From positions 1-19,995 of the forward strand of contig JBKJQB010000323.1 of NCBI GenBank assembly GCA_046594105.1: a stretch of 19,995 nucleotides of DNA, read 5' to 3'. Below are positions 7,076-14,961 of the stretch, piece by piece (position 1 is the first letter of the stretch; every line of letters starts with the position of its first letter). This DNA is from JBDSGC01 sp046594105. Lineage in GTDB: Bacteria; Acidobacteriota; Thermoanaerobaculia; Gp7-AA8. The notes beneath the pieces were generated by a model. That model saw only the letters and a program-made list of their open reading frames with translations, made no database searches and was not told where the DNA came from. The position numbers and the translations under genes were made by a program.

Positions 7076-7489
7076 ATGGGTGCCCGACGAAAAGCGCGCG
7101 AGCTCGCGCTCCAGATGCTCTATCAGCACGACATGTCGGGGAATCCGCCCCAGACCATCGTGGAGACCTTCGAGGAGTTGCAGAAGGCAAACCCCAACAC
7201 GCGCGAGTTCGCCAGCAAGATCTTCCAGGGGACGGTGATTCATCTGGCCACCATCGACGAGATGATCACGGCGCAGGCCGACAACTGGCGGCTGTCCCGG
7301 ATGGCGGCGGTGGATCGCAACATCATCCGCATGTCCATCTATGAATTTCTTCACGAGAATGACACGCCGAAGCTCGTGATCATCGACGAGGCCATCGAGA
7401 TCGCCAAGAAGTTCGGGACAGTGAAGTCGCCGCAGTTCATCAACGGAATCCTCGACGGCATCCTGAAACGCTACAATCTGGCGTCGTGA
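7076..7489 (+). CDS. nusB: Transcription antitermination protein NusB
   Basis: NusB binds NusE (S10) and boxA RNA and takes part in antitermination of rRNA operons. The ORF has 137 residues, the usual length, and begins MGARRKARELALQMLYQHD, the typical NusB N-terminus. The hallmark core DRNIIRMSIYEFL, the VIIDEAIEIAKKFG helix and the FINGILDGI C-terminus are all present. The start is fixed by this homology. The AAAGGA near the end of ribH is about 15-17 bases away, long for a Shine-Dalgarno. It is co-transcribed with ribH and is probably the last gene of that unit, since a small hairpin and then a new gene cluster follow. Confidence 0.95.
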   Translation: MGARRKARELALQMLYQHDMSGNPPQTIVETFEELQKANPNTREFASKIFQGTVIHLATIDEMITAQADNWRLSRMAAVDRNIIRMSIYEFLHENDTPKLVIIDEAIEIAKKFGTVKSPQFINGILDGILKRYNLAS

Positions 7490-7504
7490 ACACTCCCGCT
7501 CCCC

Positions 7505-7522
7505 GACCGCGTTCCGGCGGTC
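7505..7522 (+). terminator. Possible hairpin terminator after nusB
   Basis: GACCGC (7505-7510) and GCGGTC (7517-7522) form a perfect six-base stem with a six-base loop starting 16 bases after the nusB stop. A pyrimidine-rich run follows, but there is no clean T tract, so termination is possible rather than shown. Confidence 0.35.
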
Positions 7523-7601
7523 TCCTGCTTCGGCTGCGCGGACGGTTCACGCCTCTCCGGCTCCCGCTCCTCGCGGGGCCCACGCCGGCACGAGGGATTC
7601 C

Positions 7602-9482
7602 ATGAGTCTGCTCGGTCGACTGGAAGACCTCTCCCTCACGGACATCGTGCAGATCGTTTACCTCAGCCGCCGCACCGGCGTTCTGGAGATCGTCGATCGC
7701 GGTGGCCGTCACACGGTGTTGTTCCGGCAGGGACTGATCGTCAACGCTTCCTCGCCAGAGTGTCCCGACCTGGTGACGTGGCTGGAGCGGGACTCCCGGA
7801 TCCCGGCGGGGTCCGGTGTCACCCTGCGACAGATGGAGGAGAACGGCATTCCGTATGGAACCGCAGCCGTGGAGATGAATCTGATTTCCCAGGAAGATCT
7901 GGCGGAGGCCATCCGGACGAGGATCATCGATGTCGTCACGCCACTCCTGCAGAGCCGCGAAGGGGAATTCAATTTCATCCTCAGCGAGCGCGCCAGTCCT
8001 CTCGATGTTGAATACGACGCCGACACGGTCTTCCGCGAAGGCGGCTTGTCGCCCCAGAAAATCATCGCCTCCGTGGATGGGGAAAAGCTCAAGCCTTTGC
8101 GCGGGCTGGAGGAGTCCCTGAAGATCGGCAAGGCTCTTTTGCGGGGCGCGGCGCCCGCGGAATCCACCCCCGCATCGTTGAATCTGGGTCTGGGTCGTCC
8201 CGCGGGCAGGACGCAGGGGGAAGTGGCTGCACCATCTGCCGCTCCGGAACCGGCAGCAGCGCCGGTCGACAACGTCGTTCCCTTCCCCGCCGCGGAAGCC
8301 AGTTCGGTCCCGACGATTGAGCCGATCCCGGACCCGCCGTTCGCCGGGCGGTCTGCGCCGGCCGCGCCCGTGGCGACGAAGAGCGCTGATCAGGCCGCGC
8401 CTCCGGCGGCCCGCCTCTCGTCGAATTCCGGGAAGTTCAAAGTGGCTGGCGGGTTGATCGAAGTCCAGTCGCCGGAGGCGTTGCAGCGGCATGTCGTGCT
8501 GTTCGAAGGCAACCCCATGATCCGGGTCGCTGCGAAACGGGCGTTCGGCAAGCGGGGAGTGAAAATCGAGCAGTTCGGTTCGCTCGAGGACGTGCGCTCA
8601 GCGATTGCCAACCTACTCCGCAGCAACAGCTTCTTCGTGACCTTTCTCGAAATGACCGGCCATGCCGAGCAGGTGATGGCGCAGCTCAAGCGCAAAAACC
8701 CTCGGCTTCCGGTGGTGGTGATCGATCCGGAGGCCGATCTGCGACGCCGGCACGATCTGCTGGCGAAAGGCGCTGATCTCTACCTCACCAAGCCGTCGGC
8801 GGCGCGTCTGCAGCCCGGTCTGGCCGAGGAAGAGCTGCGACTTTTTGCGGAGGAGCTTGTTCTGTTTGCGGAACGGGCGTTTCGCCAGTGGGAGCAGTTT
8901 GCCGGAGGATTCGATCCGGCCGCGGGCAAGCGCTTTTACGAAGAGGCGGAGAAAGAGGCGGTCGAGCGAAGCTTCGGAGTGCTCAAGCAGCTCATCAACG
9001 AGTTGTCAGACCCCAACGATGTCGGCGAGGTGGCCTCGACGATTCTGAGGCTATCCGAGGGATATCTCGACCGGGGCGCAATCTTTGTGGTGAGCGAACG
9101 GGAGTTCGTCGGCCTCGGCGGTTTCGGCATGACCGTGGACGCTCCGGACATGGATGCCCGCGTCCGCGCCATGCGCATTCCGCGCGGATCGCCATCCCTG
9201 CTTGAGGATGTGGCGCAGTCGGGCCAGACCCACCGCGGAAAGATGCGCAAGACACCGGCGAACGTCGAGCTGATCAACGCAATGGGCGGCCTGCTGCCTA
9301 CCGAAGTGACGGCCCTTCCGATCATGAACGGGGCGCGCGCCATCGGGATCCTGTATGGTGATAACGCCGAGCAGCGTGGGCCGATTGAGAGCGTGGCCGG
9401 TCTGGAGATTTTCCTCTCGCAGGCCGGATATGCCTTCGGGAATGCCGTCTCGGCTGCAGAGCGTGGCGCAGGAGAGCGGTGA
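7602..9482 (+). CDS. DUF4388 (PatA-N-like) / pseudo-receiver / GAF-like protein
   Basis: First gene of the chemosensory cluster, 626 residues, no membrane segment. Residues 1-185 are a DUF4388 domain as in PatA-type regulators (start MSLLGRLEDLSLTDIVQIVY, then GVLEIVDRGGRHTVLFRQGLIVNA). An Ala/Pro-rich linker spans about 186-285. Residues about 291-420 resemble a receiver domain: VVLFEGNP at the acidic-pair position is E302/G303, the phosphoacceptor position is E350, the switch Thr region reads VVVIDPE, and only K397 (in YLTKP) is conserved. Ordinary Asp phosphorylation is therefore unlikely, and Glu could act as a fixed mimic. Residues about 455-620 look like a GAF domain. GAGGGA at 7591-7596 is a good ribosome site for ATG 7602. 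Its role is unknown, and its place beside cheY/cheA suggests input or assembly. Confidence 0.85.
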   Translation: MSLLGRLEDLSLTDIVQIVYLSRRTGVLEIVDRGGRHTVLFRQGLIVNASSPECPDLVTWLERDSRIPAGSGVTLRQMEENGIPYGTAAVEMNLISQEDLAEAIRTRIIDVVTPLLQSREGEFNFILSERASPLDVEYDADTVFREGGLSPQKIIASVDGEKLKPLRGLEESLKIGKALLRGAAPAESTPASLNLGLGRPAGRTQGEVAAPSAAPEPAAAPVDNVVPFPAAEASSVPTIEPIPDPPFAGRSAPAAPVATKSADQAAPPAARLSSNSGKFKVAGGLIEVQSPEALQRHVVLFEGNPMIRVAAKRAFGKRGVKIEQFGSLEDVRSAIANLLRSNSFFVTFLEMTGHAEQVMAQLKRKNPRLPVVVIDPEADLRRRHDLLAKGADLYLTKPSAARLQPGLAEEELRLFAEELVLFAERAFRQWEQFAGGFDPAAGKRFYEEAEKEAVERSFGVLKQLINELSDPNDVGEVASTILRLSEGYLDRGAIFVVSEREFVGLGGFGMTVDAPDMDARVRAMRIPRGSPSLLEDVAQSGQTHRGKMRKTPANVELINAMGGLLPTEVTALPIMNGARAIGILYGDNAEQRGPIESVAGLEIFLSQAGYAFGNAVSAAERGAGER

Positions 9483-9579
9483 GTCCGATGCAGAACGCAG
9501 AGAGCAGGATGCAGAGGGAAGCCGCCTCCTGCCTGGGGATGCGACCGGGCAGGTTGCCCTGCGTGGGGGTGTCTGCTTG

Positions 9580-9957
9580 TTGAAGATTCTGGTGGTGGAA
9601 GACTCATCCTCCATGCGGGCCTACCTGACCACGGTCATCGAGTCGGGGGATCATCCCGTGGAGCTCGACATCGTCGAGGCCGCGAGCGGATTCGAGGCCC
9701 TGAAGATGCTTCCTCATCATCGCTTCGACGCCATCCTCACCGACATCAACATGCCCGACATCAACGGGCTGGAGCTGGTGAGCTTCCTCAAGAGTCATCC
9801 CGTCTACAAGGCCATCCCCATCATGGTCATCTCCACCGAATCGAGCGACGAGGACCGTCGTCGCGCCGCAGCACTGGGCGCCGAGGAGTATCTGGTCAAG
9901 CCGTTCCATGCCGCCGATCTCCTGGAGAAGCTGCAGCGGCTGCTGAAAGTCGCCTAG
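9580..9957 (+). CDS. CheY-like single-domain response regulator
   Basis: A stand-alone receiver domain of 125 residues. All key positions are present: E7/D8 acidic pair (in KILVVEDSSSM), phosphoacceptor D55 (in ILTDINMPDING), T86 (in MVISTES) and K107 (in EYLVKPF). It probably takes phosphate from the CheA encoded next and carries the output of the pathway. The proposed start is TTG 9580, because family members begin immediately before KILVVED and the upstream in-frame codons look non-coding. GGGGG at 9564-9568 is a reasonable ribosome site. TTG 9577 is an equivalent alternative. A 97-base gap separates it from the preceding gene. Confidence 0.9.
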   Translation: MKILVVEDSSSMRAYLTTVIESGDHPVELDIVEAASGFEALKMLPHHRFDAILTDINMPDINGLELVSFLKSHPVYKAIPIMVISTESSDEDRRRAAALGAEEYLVKPFHAADLLEKLQRLLKVA

Positions 9958-9970
9958 GGCCGGCACGGCC
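9958..9970 (+). terminator. GC-rich hairpin directly after the cheY-like gene
   Basis: GGCCG (9958-9962) and CGGCC (9966-9970) pair around a three-base loop immediately after the TAG stop. There is no T tract. Together with the promoter-like box before cheA it may mark a partial transcript boundary. Evidence is weak. Confidence 0.25.
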
Positions 9971-10129
9971 GGCGGCGTCGGTTGCCCAAGGCTCCGCCAG
10001 GATCACGCTCCAAGACATTCTGCCGCGCAGGCTCCTAGGCCGGGCGCGGGCCGGGGCGCTGGACGTCCGGGCTCTGCCGCGATCTCCTTCGCGAACGACT
10101 TTCCCCCGCACGCAGCCCTGACGCGGCTG

Positions 10130-10135
10130 TACCAT
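10130..10135 (+). promoter_or_regulatory. Putative -10 box before cheA
   Basis: TACCAT lies 21 bases before ATG 10157, inside the 199-base gap after the cheY-like gene. The predicted leader would be about 14 bases and contains no Shine-Dalgarno. The rest of this gap (9971-10129) shows no other recognisable feature. Confidence 0.3.
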
Positions 10136-10156
10136 TCCGGCAGTTCCCCTCAACGA

Positions 10157-12208
10157 ATGGCCAAAGAAGACGATCGAGCGCGAGTGGAGTTCACCAGCGA
10201 GGCCGAAGAGCTGCTCGATACGCTGTCGCGCGACCTGGTGGAGTTCGAGTCGCAGGGCAAAGACGTCCGGCCGGAAGTGATCAACAAAATCTTCCGGGAA
10301 GTCCACTCGCTCAAAGGGCTTGCAGGGATGCTCGGTTTCAGTGAGATCTCGGAGCTCTCCCACAGCTTGGAGGACATGCTGGACCGGCTGCGCATGGGAA
10401 AGGTGAAGATCGATCGCGGGCTGATGGACCTCCTGTACGACTCGGTGGACTCATTGAACCGGCTGGTCATCGCCATCAGCGATCCGTCGGTGGGAAAGCT
10501 GGTTGATGTGACGGCGCTGGCGCGGAGAATTCATCAGGCCATCAGCAATCAGCCGCAGCAGAAAGCGGGAGACACCCTCAGCGAGCTCACGTTGGACGAG
10601 CAGACCCGCAAGTCGCTGACCGAGTACGAGGAGCACCGCCTCCTGGAGAATGTACGCGGCGGGAAACAGATCCTTTCGGTGCAGGTGCGCTTCGACTTCT
10701 CCGACTTCGATGAGAAGTTGCGCGCCCTGACGGCCTCGTTGAGCGAGGGCGGGGAAGTGATCTCCACCCTCCCGGCCATCGATGACAGCGGCGGGTCGGG
10801 CATTGCATTCCGCCTGCTGTACGGATCGACTTTGAACCGTGACGCGGTTGCCGCGATGGCGCCGGAGTCAGTGGTCACGTCGCTGAGAAAGTCGGAGCTT
10901 TCGGGGCCGGAGCGGGGGATCCCGGGGATGGAGAGCAGCGCCGCCGCTGCGGTCCTTCCCGAGGGCGTGGTGGACGAGGAGCTTTCGCTGCGCTCGATCT
11001 CTCAGACGGTGCGGGTGGACATCGCCAAGCTCGATGCGGTCATGAACATCGTCGGCGAGCTGATCATCCAGAAGACGCAGCTGGAAACGCTGACCCGAGG
11101 AGTGGGGCAGCAGCAGGCGCGGCTGGTGGCCCATGAGCTGAGCAAGATTGCGCGCAATCTCGATCGCAAGCTCAACGAGCTGCAGAAGTCGGTGATCGAG
11201 ACGCGCATGGTTCCGGTCGGACAGATCTACGCCAAGCTTTCCCGCACGGTGCGAAAGCTCGCGCGGGACCTGGACAAGCCCATTGAGCTGGTCCTTCGCG
11301 GGGAGGACACGGAGCTGGACAAGGTCATGGTCGAGGAGCTCACCGATCCGCTCATGCACATCATCCGCAATGCCCTCGATCACGGCATCGAGACGGCCGG
11401 CCAGCGGCAGGCCGCAGGGAAGCCGGCGCTGGGAAGGATCACCCTGAACGCGTACCAGCAGGGGAACTCGGTGGTCATCGACGTGACGGACGATGGACGA
11501 GGGATCGATCCGGCGGTGGTGCGCAAGGAAGCGGTTGCCCGGGGAGTGATCGGAGCGGAGGAGACCATCGATCCCGTGGGGGCCTACGAGTTGCTGTTCG
11601 GTGCGGGGTTCTCCACGGCGGCGGCGGTGAGCGAGATTTCCGGCCGTGGCGTCGGCCTGGACGTGGTCAAGAAGAACATTCAAGCGCTCAAGGGGACGAT
11701 CGATATCCTCTCCGTCGTGGGGAAGGGCACCACCTTCCGCATCATGCTTCCCATCACCCTGGCCATCATCCAGGCGTTGATCGTTCGGTCAGGGGAGGAG
11801 CAATTCGCCATTCCCCTGACCTCCGTCGAGGAGTCTCTGCGGATTTCCTCCGGCGACATCCGGACGGTGGAGCGGCGGGAGGTCAGCACCCTCCGCGATT
11901 TCACGCTCCCGCTGCTACGCCTGACCGACGCGTTCAATCTGCCGACGGCACCGGAGAACCCCGACACCAAGTGGTTCGTGGTGGTCACACGCTCCGGTGA
12001 GAAAATGGCCGGAATTCTCGTGGATGGGCTGGTGCGCCAGCAGGAAGTGGTGATCAAAGCGATCGGAGAACGGTTGAATGTGATTCCGGGGATCGCCGGC
12101 GCCACCGAGGTGGGAGAGGGAGAGATCGTGCTGGTCATCGATGTGGGGACACTGATCGAGGCGTACGGGGGGCAGGCCCGGCAATCGCGGGCGCAGGTGG
12201 TTGGGTAA
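10157..12208 (+). CDS. cheA: Chemotaxis histidine kinase CheA
   Basis: Cytoplasmic autokinase of 683 residues that phosphorylates CheY and CheB partners under control of receptor/CheW arrays. Domains in order: HPt at about 5-105 with phospho-acceptor H50 (in REVHSLKGLAG); a region at about 170-245 (LSVQVRFDFSDFDEKLRAL onward) that looks like a compact alpha/beta adaptor rather than canonical P2; P3 dimerisation helices at about 285-345; an HATPase domain; and a CheW-like P5 at about 530-675. ATP-site boxes are intact: N box H401-N405-D408-H409, G1 D445-DGRG, F box near F481-F485, and G2 G496-RGVGLD. No C-terminal receiver is fused, unlike FrzE. The ATG start leaves the HPt domain complete. 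It is the core of the cluster. Confidence 0.96.
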   Translation: MAKEDDRARVEFTSEAEELLDTLSRDLVEFESQGKDVRPEVINKIFREVHSLKGLAGMLGFSEISELSHSLEDMLDRLRMGKVKIDRGLMDLLYDSVDSLNRLVIAISDPSVGKLVDVTALARRIHQAISNQPQQKAGDTLSELTLDEQTRKSLTEYEEHRLLENVRGGKQILSVQVRFDFSDFDEKLRALTASLSEGGEVISTLPAIDDSGGSGIAFRLLYGSTLNRDAVAAMAPESVVTSLRKSELSGPERGIPGMESSAAAAVLPEGVVDEELSLRSISQTVRVDIAKLDAVMNIVGELIIQKTQLETLTRGVGQQQARLVAHELSKIARNLDRKLNELQKSVIETRMVPVGQIYAKLSRTVRKLARDLDKPIELVLRGEDTELDKVMVEELTDPLMHIIRNALDHGIETAGQRQAAGKPALGRITLNAYQQGNSVVIDVTDDGRGIDPAVVRKEAVARGVIGAEETIDPVGAYELLFGAGFSTAAAVSEISGRGVGLDVVKKNIQALKGTIDILSVVGKGTTFRIMLPITLAIIQALIVRSGEEQFAIPLTSVEESLRISSGDIRTVERREVSTLRDFTLPLLRLTDAFNLPTAPENPDTKWFVVVTRSGEKMAGILVDGLVRQQEVVIKAIGERLNVIPGIAGATEVGEGEIVLVIDVGTLIEAYGGQARQSRAQVVG

Positions 12209-12355
12209 TCCATCATCTCCAGCGCGAGGATCGCGAAGCAGAGGGGTTCCGGTAATCTTTGATCGTGATTTTCCTGGCTGGACTTCCTGCCGCGGAGATT
12301 GCGGGTCAGTCCCACTCATGAATCACGACAAGGACGGAGCGACGCTCCCGATTGC

Positions 12356-13222
12356 ATGTTCGAAACATTCTTTGGTCTGCACAGCAAGCCGTTCGGAAAG
12401 ACGCCCGACCCGGCGTTCCTGTTCGAATCAGACCAGCATCGCGAGGCGTTGGCCCGGCTGGAGTATGCAGTGGAGGAGAAGGATCTCGCTCTGCTGGTGG
12501 GGGACATCGGATCGGGGAAGACCACGATTTCCCGCGCCCTCATCGATCGCGTCGGCGATACCCGTCCCGTCGTTCTGCTCATCAATCCGCGTCTCACGCC
12601 GGCGCAGCTGCTGCGGTCCATCGCTTCCGGGCTGGGGTTGACTCCCGCCCGATTCCGCAACGATCTTCTCGATCAGATCCACACCCGGCTGTTCGAGCTC
12701 TTCGAGCAGAAGCGCGAGCCGGTGCTGATCATCGACGAAGCGCAGCTCATCCCCGGAAAGGCCACCTTCGATGAGATCCGGCTGCTGACAAACTTTCAAC
12801 TCGACGACCAGAATCTTCTGTCGGTGCTCCTGATCGGCCAGCCGGAGCTGGAAACGAGGCTCGATCGCGCCCCGTACGCGCCGCTGCGTCAGCGCATCGG
12901 ATTCCGCTACCGTCTGGGACCGCTTTCAGAGCAGGAGGTGGCTTCCTATGTGGCCCACCGCATCGCCGTTGCCGGAGGCACTCGGAATCCCTTCGATGAC
13001 GACGCCGTTCGTGCACTGCACGAGATCAGCGGAGGCATCCCTCGATTGATCAATACCCTGGCAACGACAGCTCTGCTCGAGGCATTCGGCGACGACGAGA
13101 CCCGGATTGACCGGACTCGGATTGAAGCGGCTGCGCGTGAGCACCGGCTGACGAAGCGAGTCTCCGATCCATCCGGGCCGCGCGCGCGCGCGGCGCTGCG
13201 AGAGGGCCCGCCGAATGGTTGA
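12356..13222 (+). CDS. ExeA/GspA-type AAA+ ATPase
   Basis: The protein has 288 residues from ATG 12356 and starts MFETFFGLHSKPFGKTPDP, the typical N-terminus of ExeA-like AAA ATPases found with type II secretion and exopolysaccharide systems. Walker A is GDIGSGKTT (G49-T57) and Walker B is VLIIDEAQ (D127, E128). A sensor-like LIGQPEL and an Arg-rich stretch (PLRQRIGFRYRL) follow. Unlike GspA/ExeA it has no visible transmembrane helix and no peptidoglycan-binding C-terminus; the tail after about residue 260 is basic and disordered-looking. An in-frame GTG at 12299 would add 19 unrelated residues. It overlaps the cheW start by eight bases (ATGGTTGA), so it is coupled to chemosensory genes. Its role there is not known; array positioning or assembly would be a guess. 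Confidence 0.88.
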   Translation: MFETFFGLHSKPFGKTPDPAFLFESDQHREALARLEYAVEEKDLALLVGDIGSGKTTISRALIDRVGDTRPVVLLINPRLTPAQLLRSIASGLGLTPARFRNDLLDQIHTRLFELFEQKREPVLIIDEAQLIPGKATFDEIRLLTNFQLDDQNLLSVLLIGQPELETRLDRAPYAPLRQRIGFRYRLGPLSEQEVASYVAHRIAVAGGTRNPFDDDAVRALHEISGGIPRLINTLATTALLEAFGDDETRIDRTRIEAAAREHRLTKRVSDPSGPRARAALREGPPNG

Positions 13223-13937
13223 TCTGGTCAAGCTCCGGAAAAAAGCGAAAGAGCAGGAAGCCAGGGTAGGGGCGTCTCGCCAGCCGAAGATCTCTCCGGA
13301 AGCCGTGGCCACCGAAGCGCCGGTCGAGCAACCGGCGTCGCCGCTCCCGCCTGTCCTCCTCCCGCACTCGTCGATCGCCGCCCAGCCGCTCGAGAAGGCA
13401 GGAAGCCCGCCGTCAGTGGACGCCTTTCCCGCCGGCACGTCCAAACTCGAACGGTTCAAGCAGATTGCAGGAAAGCGGCGGGAAGGACTAGTCCACCAGG
13501 TCGCGCTGAGCGAAGAAGGCGACTTCATGGAAGTCCTGACGTTCGCCATCGCCGGGGAGCACTACGCCGCCGGCATCGAGCACGTCGTGGAAATCATTCC
13601 GATTCGCGACGTGACACGGGTTCCCAACGCGGAACGCTCGGTGCGGGGCATCATCTCCCTCCGCGGCACCATCGTCACCATCATGGACGCCCGGGCCCGC
13701 CTCGGACATCCATCGGCCGGTTCCGGGCCCGACTCCCGCATCATCGTGATTGAGAGAGGAAGCGAAACGCTCGGCTTCCAGGTCGACCGTGTTCTGCGTG
13801 TGGTCAAAGTCCAGGCGTCGGAGATCCAGCCCCAGCCGGTGGTTCATGCCAGCGAAGAGCGGGAGCCAATTCGCGGCGTATTTCGTCAGGCTGCTGCATT
13901 GACGATTCTCCTTGATTTGGACAAGCTACTGGCCTGA
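13215..13937 (+). CDS. cheW: CheW-like coupling protein with a long N-terminal tail
   Basis: CheW links receptors to CheA in signalling arrays. This protein has 240 residues against the usual 150-170. The CheW domain occupies about 98-240, with FMEVLTFAIAGEHYAAGIEHVVEII, VRGIISLRGTIVTIMDARARLG and GFQVDRVLRVVKV as core strands. The first 95 or so residues are charged then Pro/Ala-rich and probably disordered; KLRKKAKEQEAR near the start and SKLERFKQIAGKRREGL near residue 80 may be short helices. The start ATG lies inside the end of the ATPase gene, indicating translational coupling. The zinc-ribbon gene begins three bases after its stop. Confidence 0.93.
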   Translation: MVDLVKLRKKAKEQEARVGASRQPKISPEAVATEAPVEQPASPLPPVLLPHSSIAAQPLEKAGSPPSVDAFPAGTSKLERFKQIAGKRREGLVHQVALSEEGDFMEVLTFAIAGEHYAAGIEHVVEIIPIRDVTRVPNAERSVRGIISLRGTIVTIMDARARLGHPSAGSGPDSRIIVIERGSETLGFQVDRVLRVVKVQASEIQPQPVVHASEEREPIRGVFRQAAALTILLDLDKLLA

Positions 13938-13940
13938 CCC

Positions 13941-14816
13941 ATGGAACTGACCTGTCGATCCTGTCACGCCCGTTTTCGTGCCGCCATCGCGCTGCCGCTG
14001 ACCCAGCCCGTCCGGGTCGCTTGCCCTGCCTGCCGCAACCCGATGGTGCTGAAACCCGCGGCTGCCGCCCCTCCGGCAGGCGCGGTCCCTGGCGCTGCCG
14101 CCGCGCCTGGGCGCACGTTGGCAGTGCCCCCGGTTGCTGCGGGACCGAAGCGGCGCGTCGCCGTGATCGCCGATGAGCCGCGACCGTTCCGCACCTTTCT
14201 GGCCGATCACCTGCGCTCCAGTGGTTTTGACGTCACACTCTTCGAGACGGGTGACCCGGCCCTCGAATTCGTGCAGAACACCAGGACCGACCTGGTGATC
14301 GTGAATGTGTATCTGAAGGGGAAGCTGGGCGTGGAAGTCTCCGAGGAAATCAAGGCCGATTCCGCGCAGAGCCATGCGCGGGTGATTCTGATCGGCGCGC
14401 TGTTCCGGGCCAATCGCTTCCGGGCCAATCCGACCAATCTCTATGGCGCAGACGAGTACATCGAGGAGCAGATTCCGGAGCAGGAGTTCCAGCAGATCAT
14501 CCACAGATTCTTTCCGGACCTCGGTTCCGGGGAGGAGATTCCGGTGGAGTCCCGCGAGTGGGACGAGGCCCGGCGTCTGGCCCGTCTCATCCTCAGCGAC
14601 ATCGTGATCTATCACCCGTCCAAGGTGGAGCAGGGGATCCGCGACAACAGTTTTTTCGAAATCCTTCGCGATGAGATCGAAGAGGGTCGCCAGTATTACG
14701 ACTCCCGCGTTGCCATGCGGGTGCGCCGGGACACAGAGATCTTCAGCGAGACGATCCAGCAGTTTGTCCAGATGAAACGCGAAGAGATGGCTCGCCTGAG
14801 GACGGCCACCCGGTGA
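13941..14816 (+). CDS. Zinc-ribbon / pseudo-receiver protein with conserved helical C-terminus
   Basis: The protein has 291 residues. Residues 1-35 form a zinc ribbon with C5-x2-C8 and C28-x2-C31, like the MJ0042-type finger. After an Ala/Pro linker (about 36-68), residues 70-195 fold like a receiver: RVAVIADEP keeps an acidic pair D78/E79, but the phosphoacceptor 44 residues on is N122 (VIVNVY), the Thr position is G152 (ILIGAL) and the Lys position is E176 (EYIEEQ). Phosphotransfer is therefore unlikely. Residues about 205-290 are a charged helical segment (ARRLARLILSDIVIYHPSKV onward, then EIEEGRQYYDSRV) of a type I associate with Acidobacteriota, Myxococcota and Geobacter proteins, function unknown. 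It starts three bases after cheW and is probably a structural or adaptor part of the chemosensory complex. Confidence 0.85.
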   Translation: MELTCRSCHARFRAAIALPLTQPVRVACPACRNPMVLKPAAAAPPAGAVPGAAAAPGRTLAVPPVAAGPKRRVAVIADEPRPFRTFLADHLRSSGFDVTLFETGDPALEFVQNTRTDLVIVNVYLKGKLGVEVSEEIKADSAQSHARVILIGALFRANRFRANPTNLYGADEYIEEQIPEQEFQQIIHRFFPDLGSGEEIPVESREWDEARRLARLILSDIVIYHPSKVEQGIRDNSFFEILRDEIEEGRQYYDSRVAMRVRRDTEIFSETIQQFVQMKREEMARLRTATR

Positions 14817-14819
14817 TCG

Positions 14820-14847
14820 CGCAGCCGGGCACCGTCTTGCGGCTGCG
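14820..14847 (+). other. Hairpin between the zinc-ribbon and HEAT genes
   Basis: CGCAGCCG (14820-14827) and CGGCTGCG (14840-14847) form a perfect eight-base stem with a 12-base loop right after the stop codon at 14816. No T tract follows. It could protect the upstream mRNA end or reduce read-through into the HEAT gene. Nothing else is recognisable in the 145 bases up to the HEAT start, apart from the possible upstream TTG start at 14899. Confidence 0.3.
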
Positions 14848-14961
14848 GACGAAGAGCGCGTCACTGGCGCGCCGTCGTGCAACCCTGCCCGCTCGGCGTT
14901 GGATCTCGACAAGGTTTCGAACACAGCTGCCGCCGCGGCGCAGCTCACTGGGTGGCAGGCG

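Noticed and set aside
12223..12235. Hairpin CGCGA-GGA-TCGCG after cheA as a terminator
   Set aside because: A five-base stem with a three-base loop and no T tract; such sites arise often by chance in GC-rich DNA, and the next gene appears to belong to the same unit.
13926..14948. 340-codon open frame antisense to the zinc-ribbon gene
   Set aside because: The + strand protein has a zinc ribbon and receiver-like fold with correct spacing; the antisense frame has no recognisable feature.
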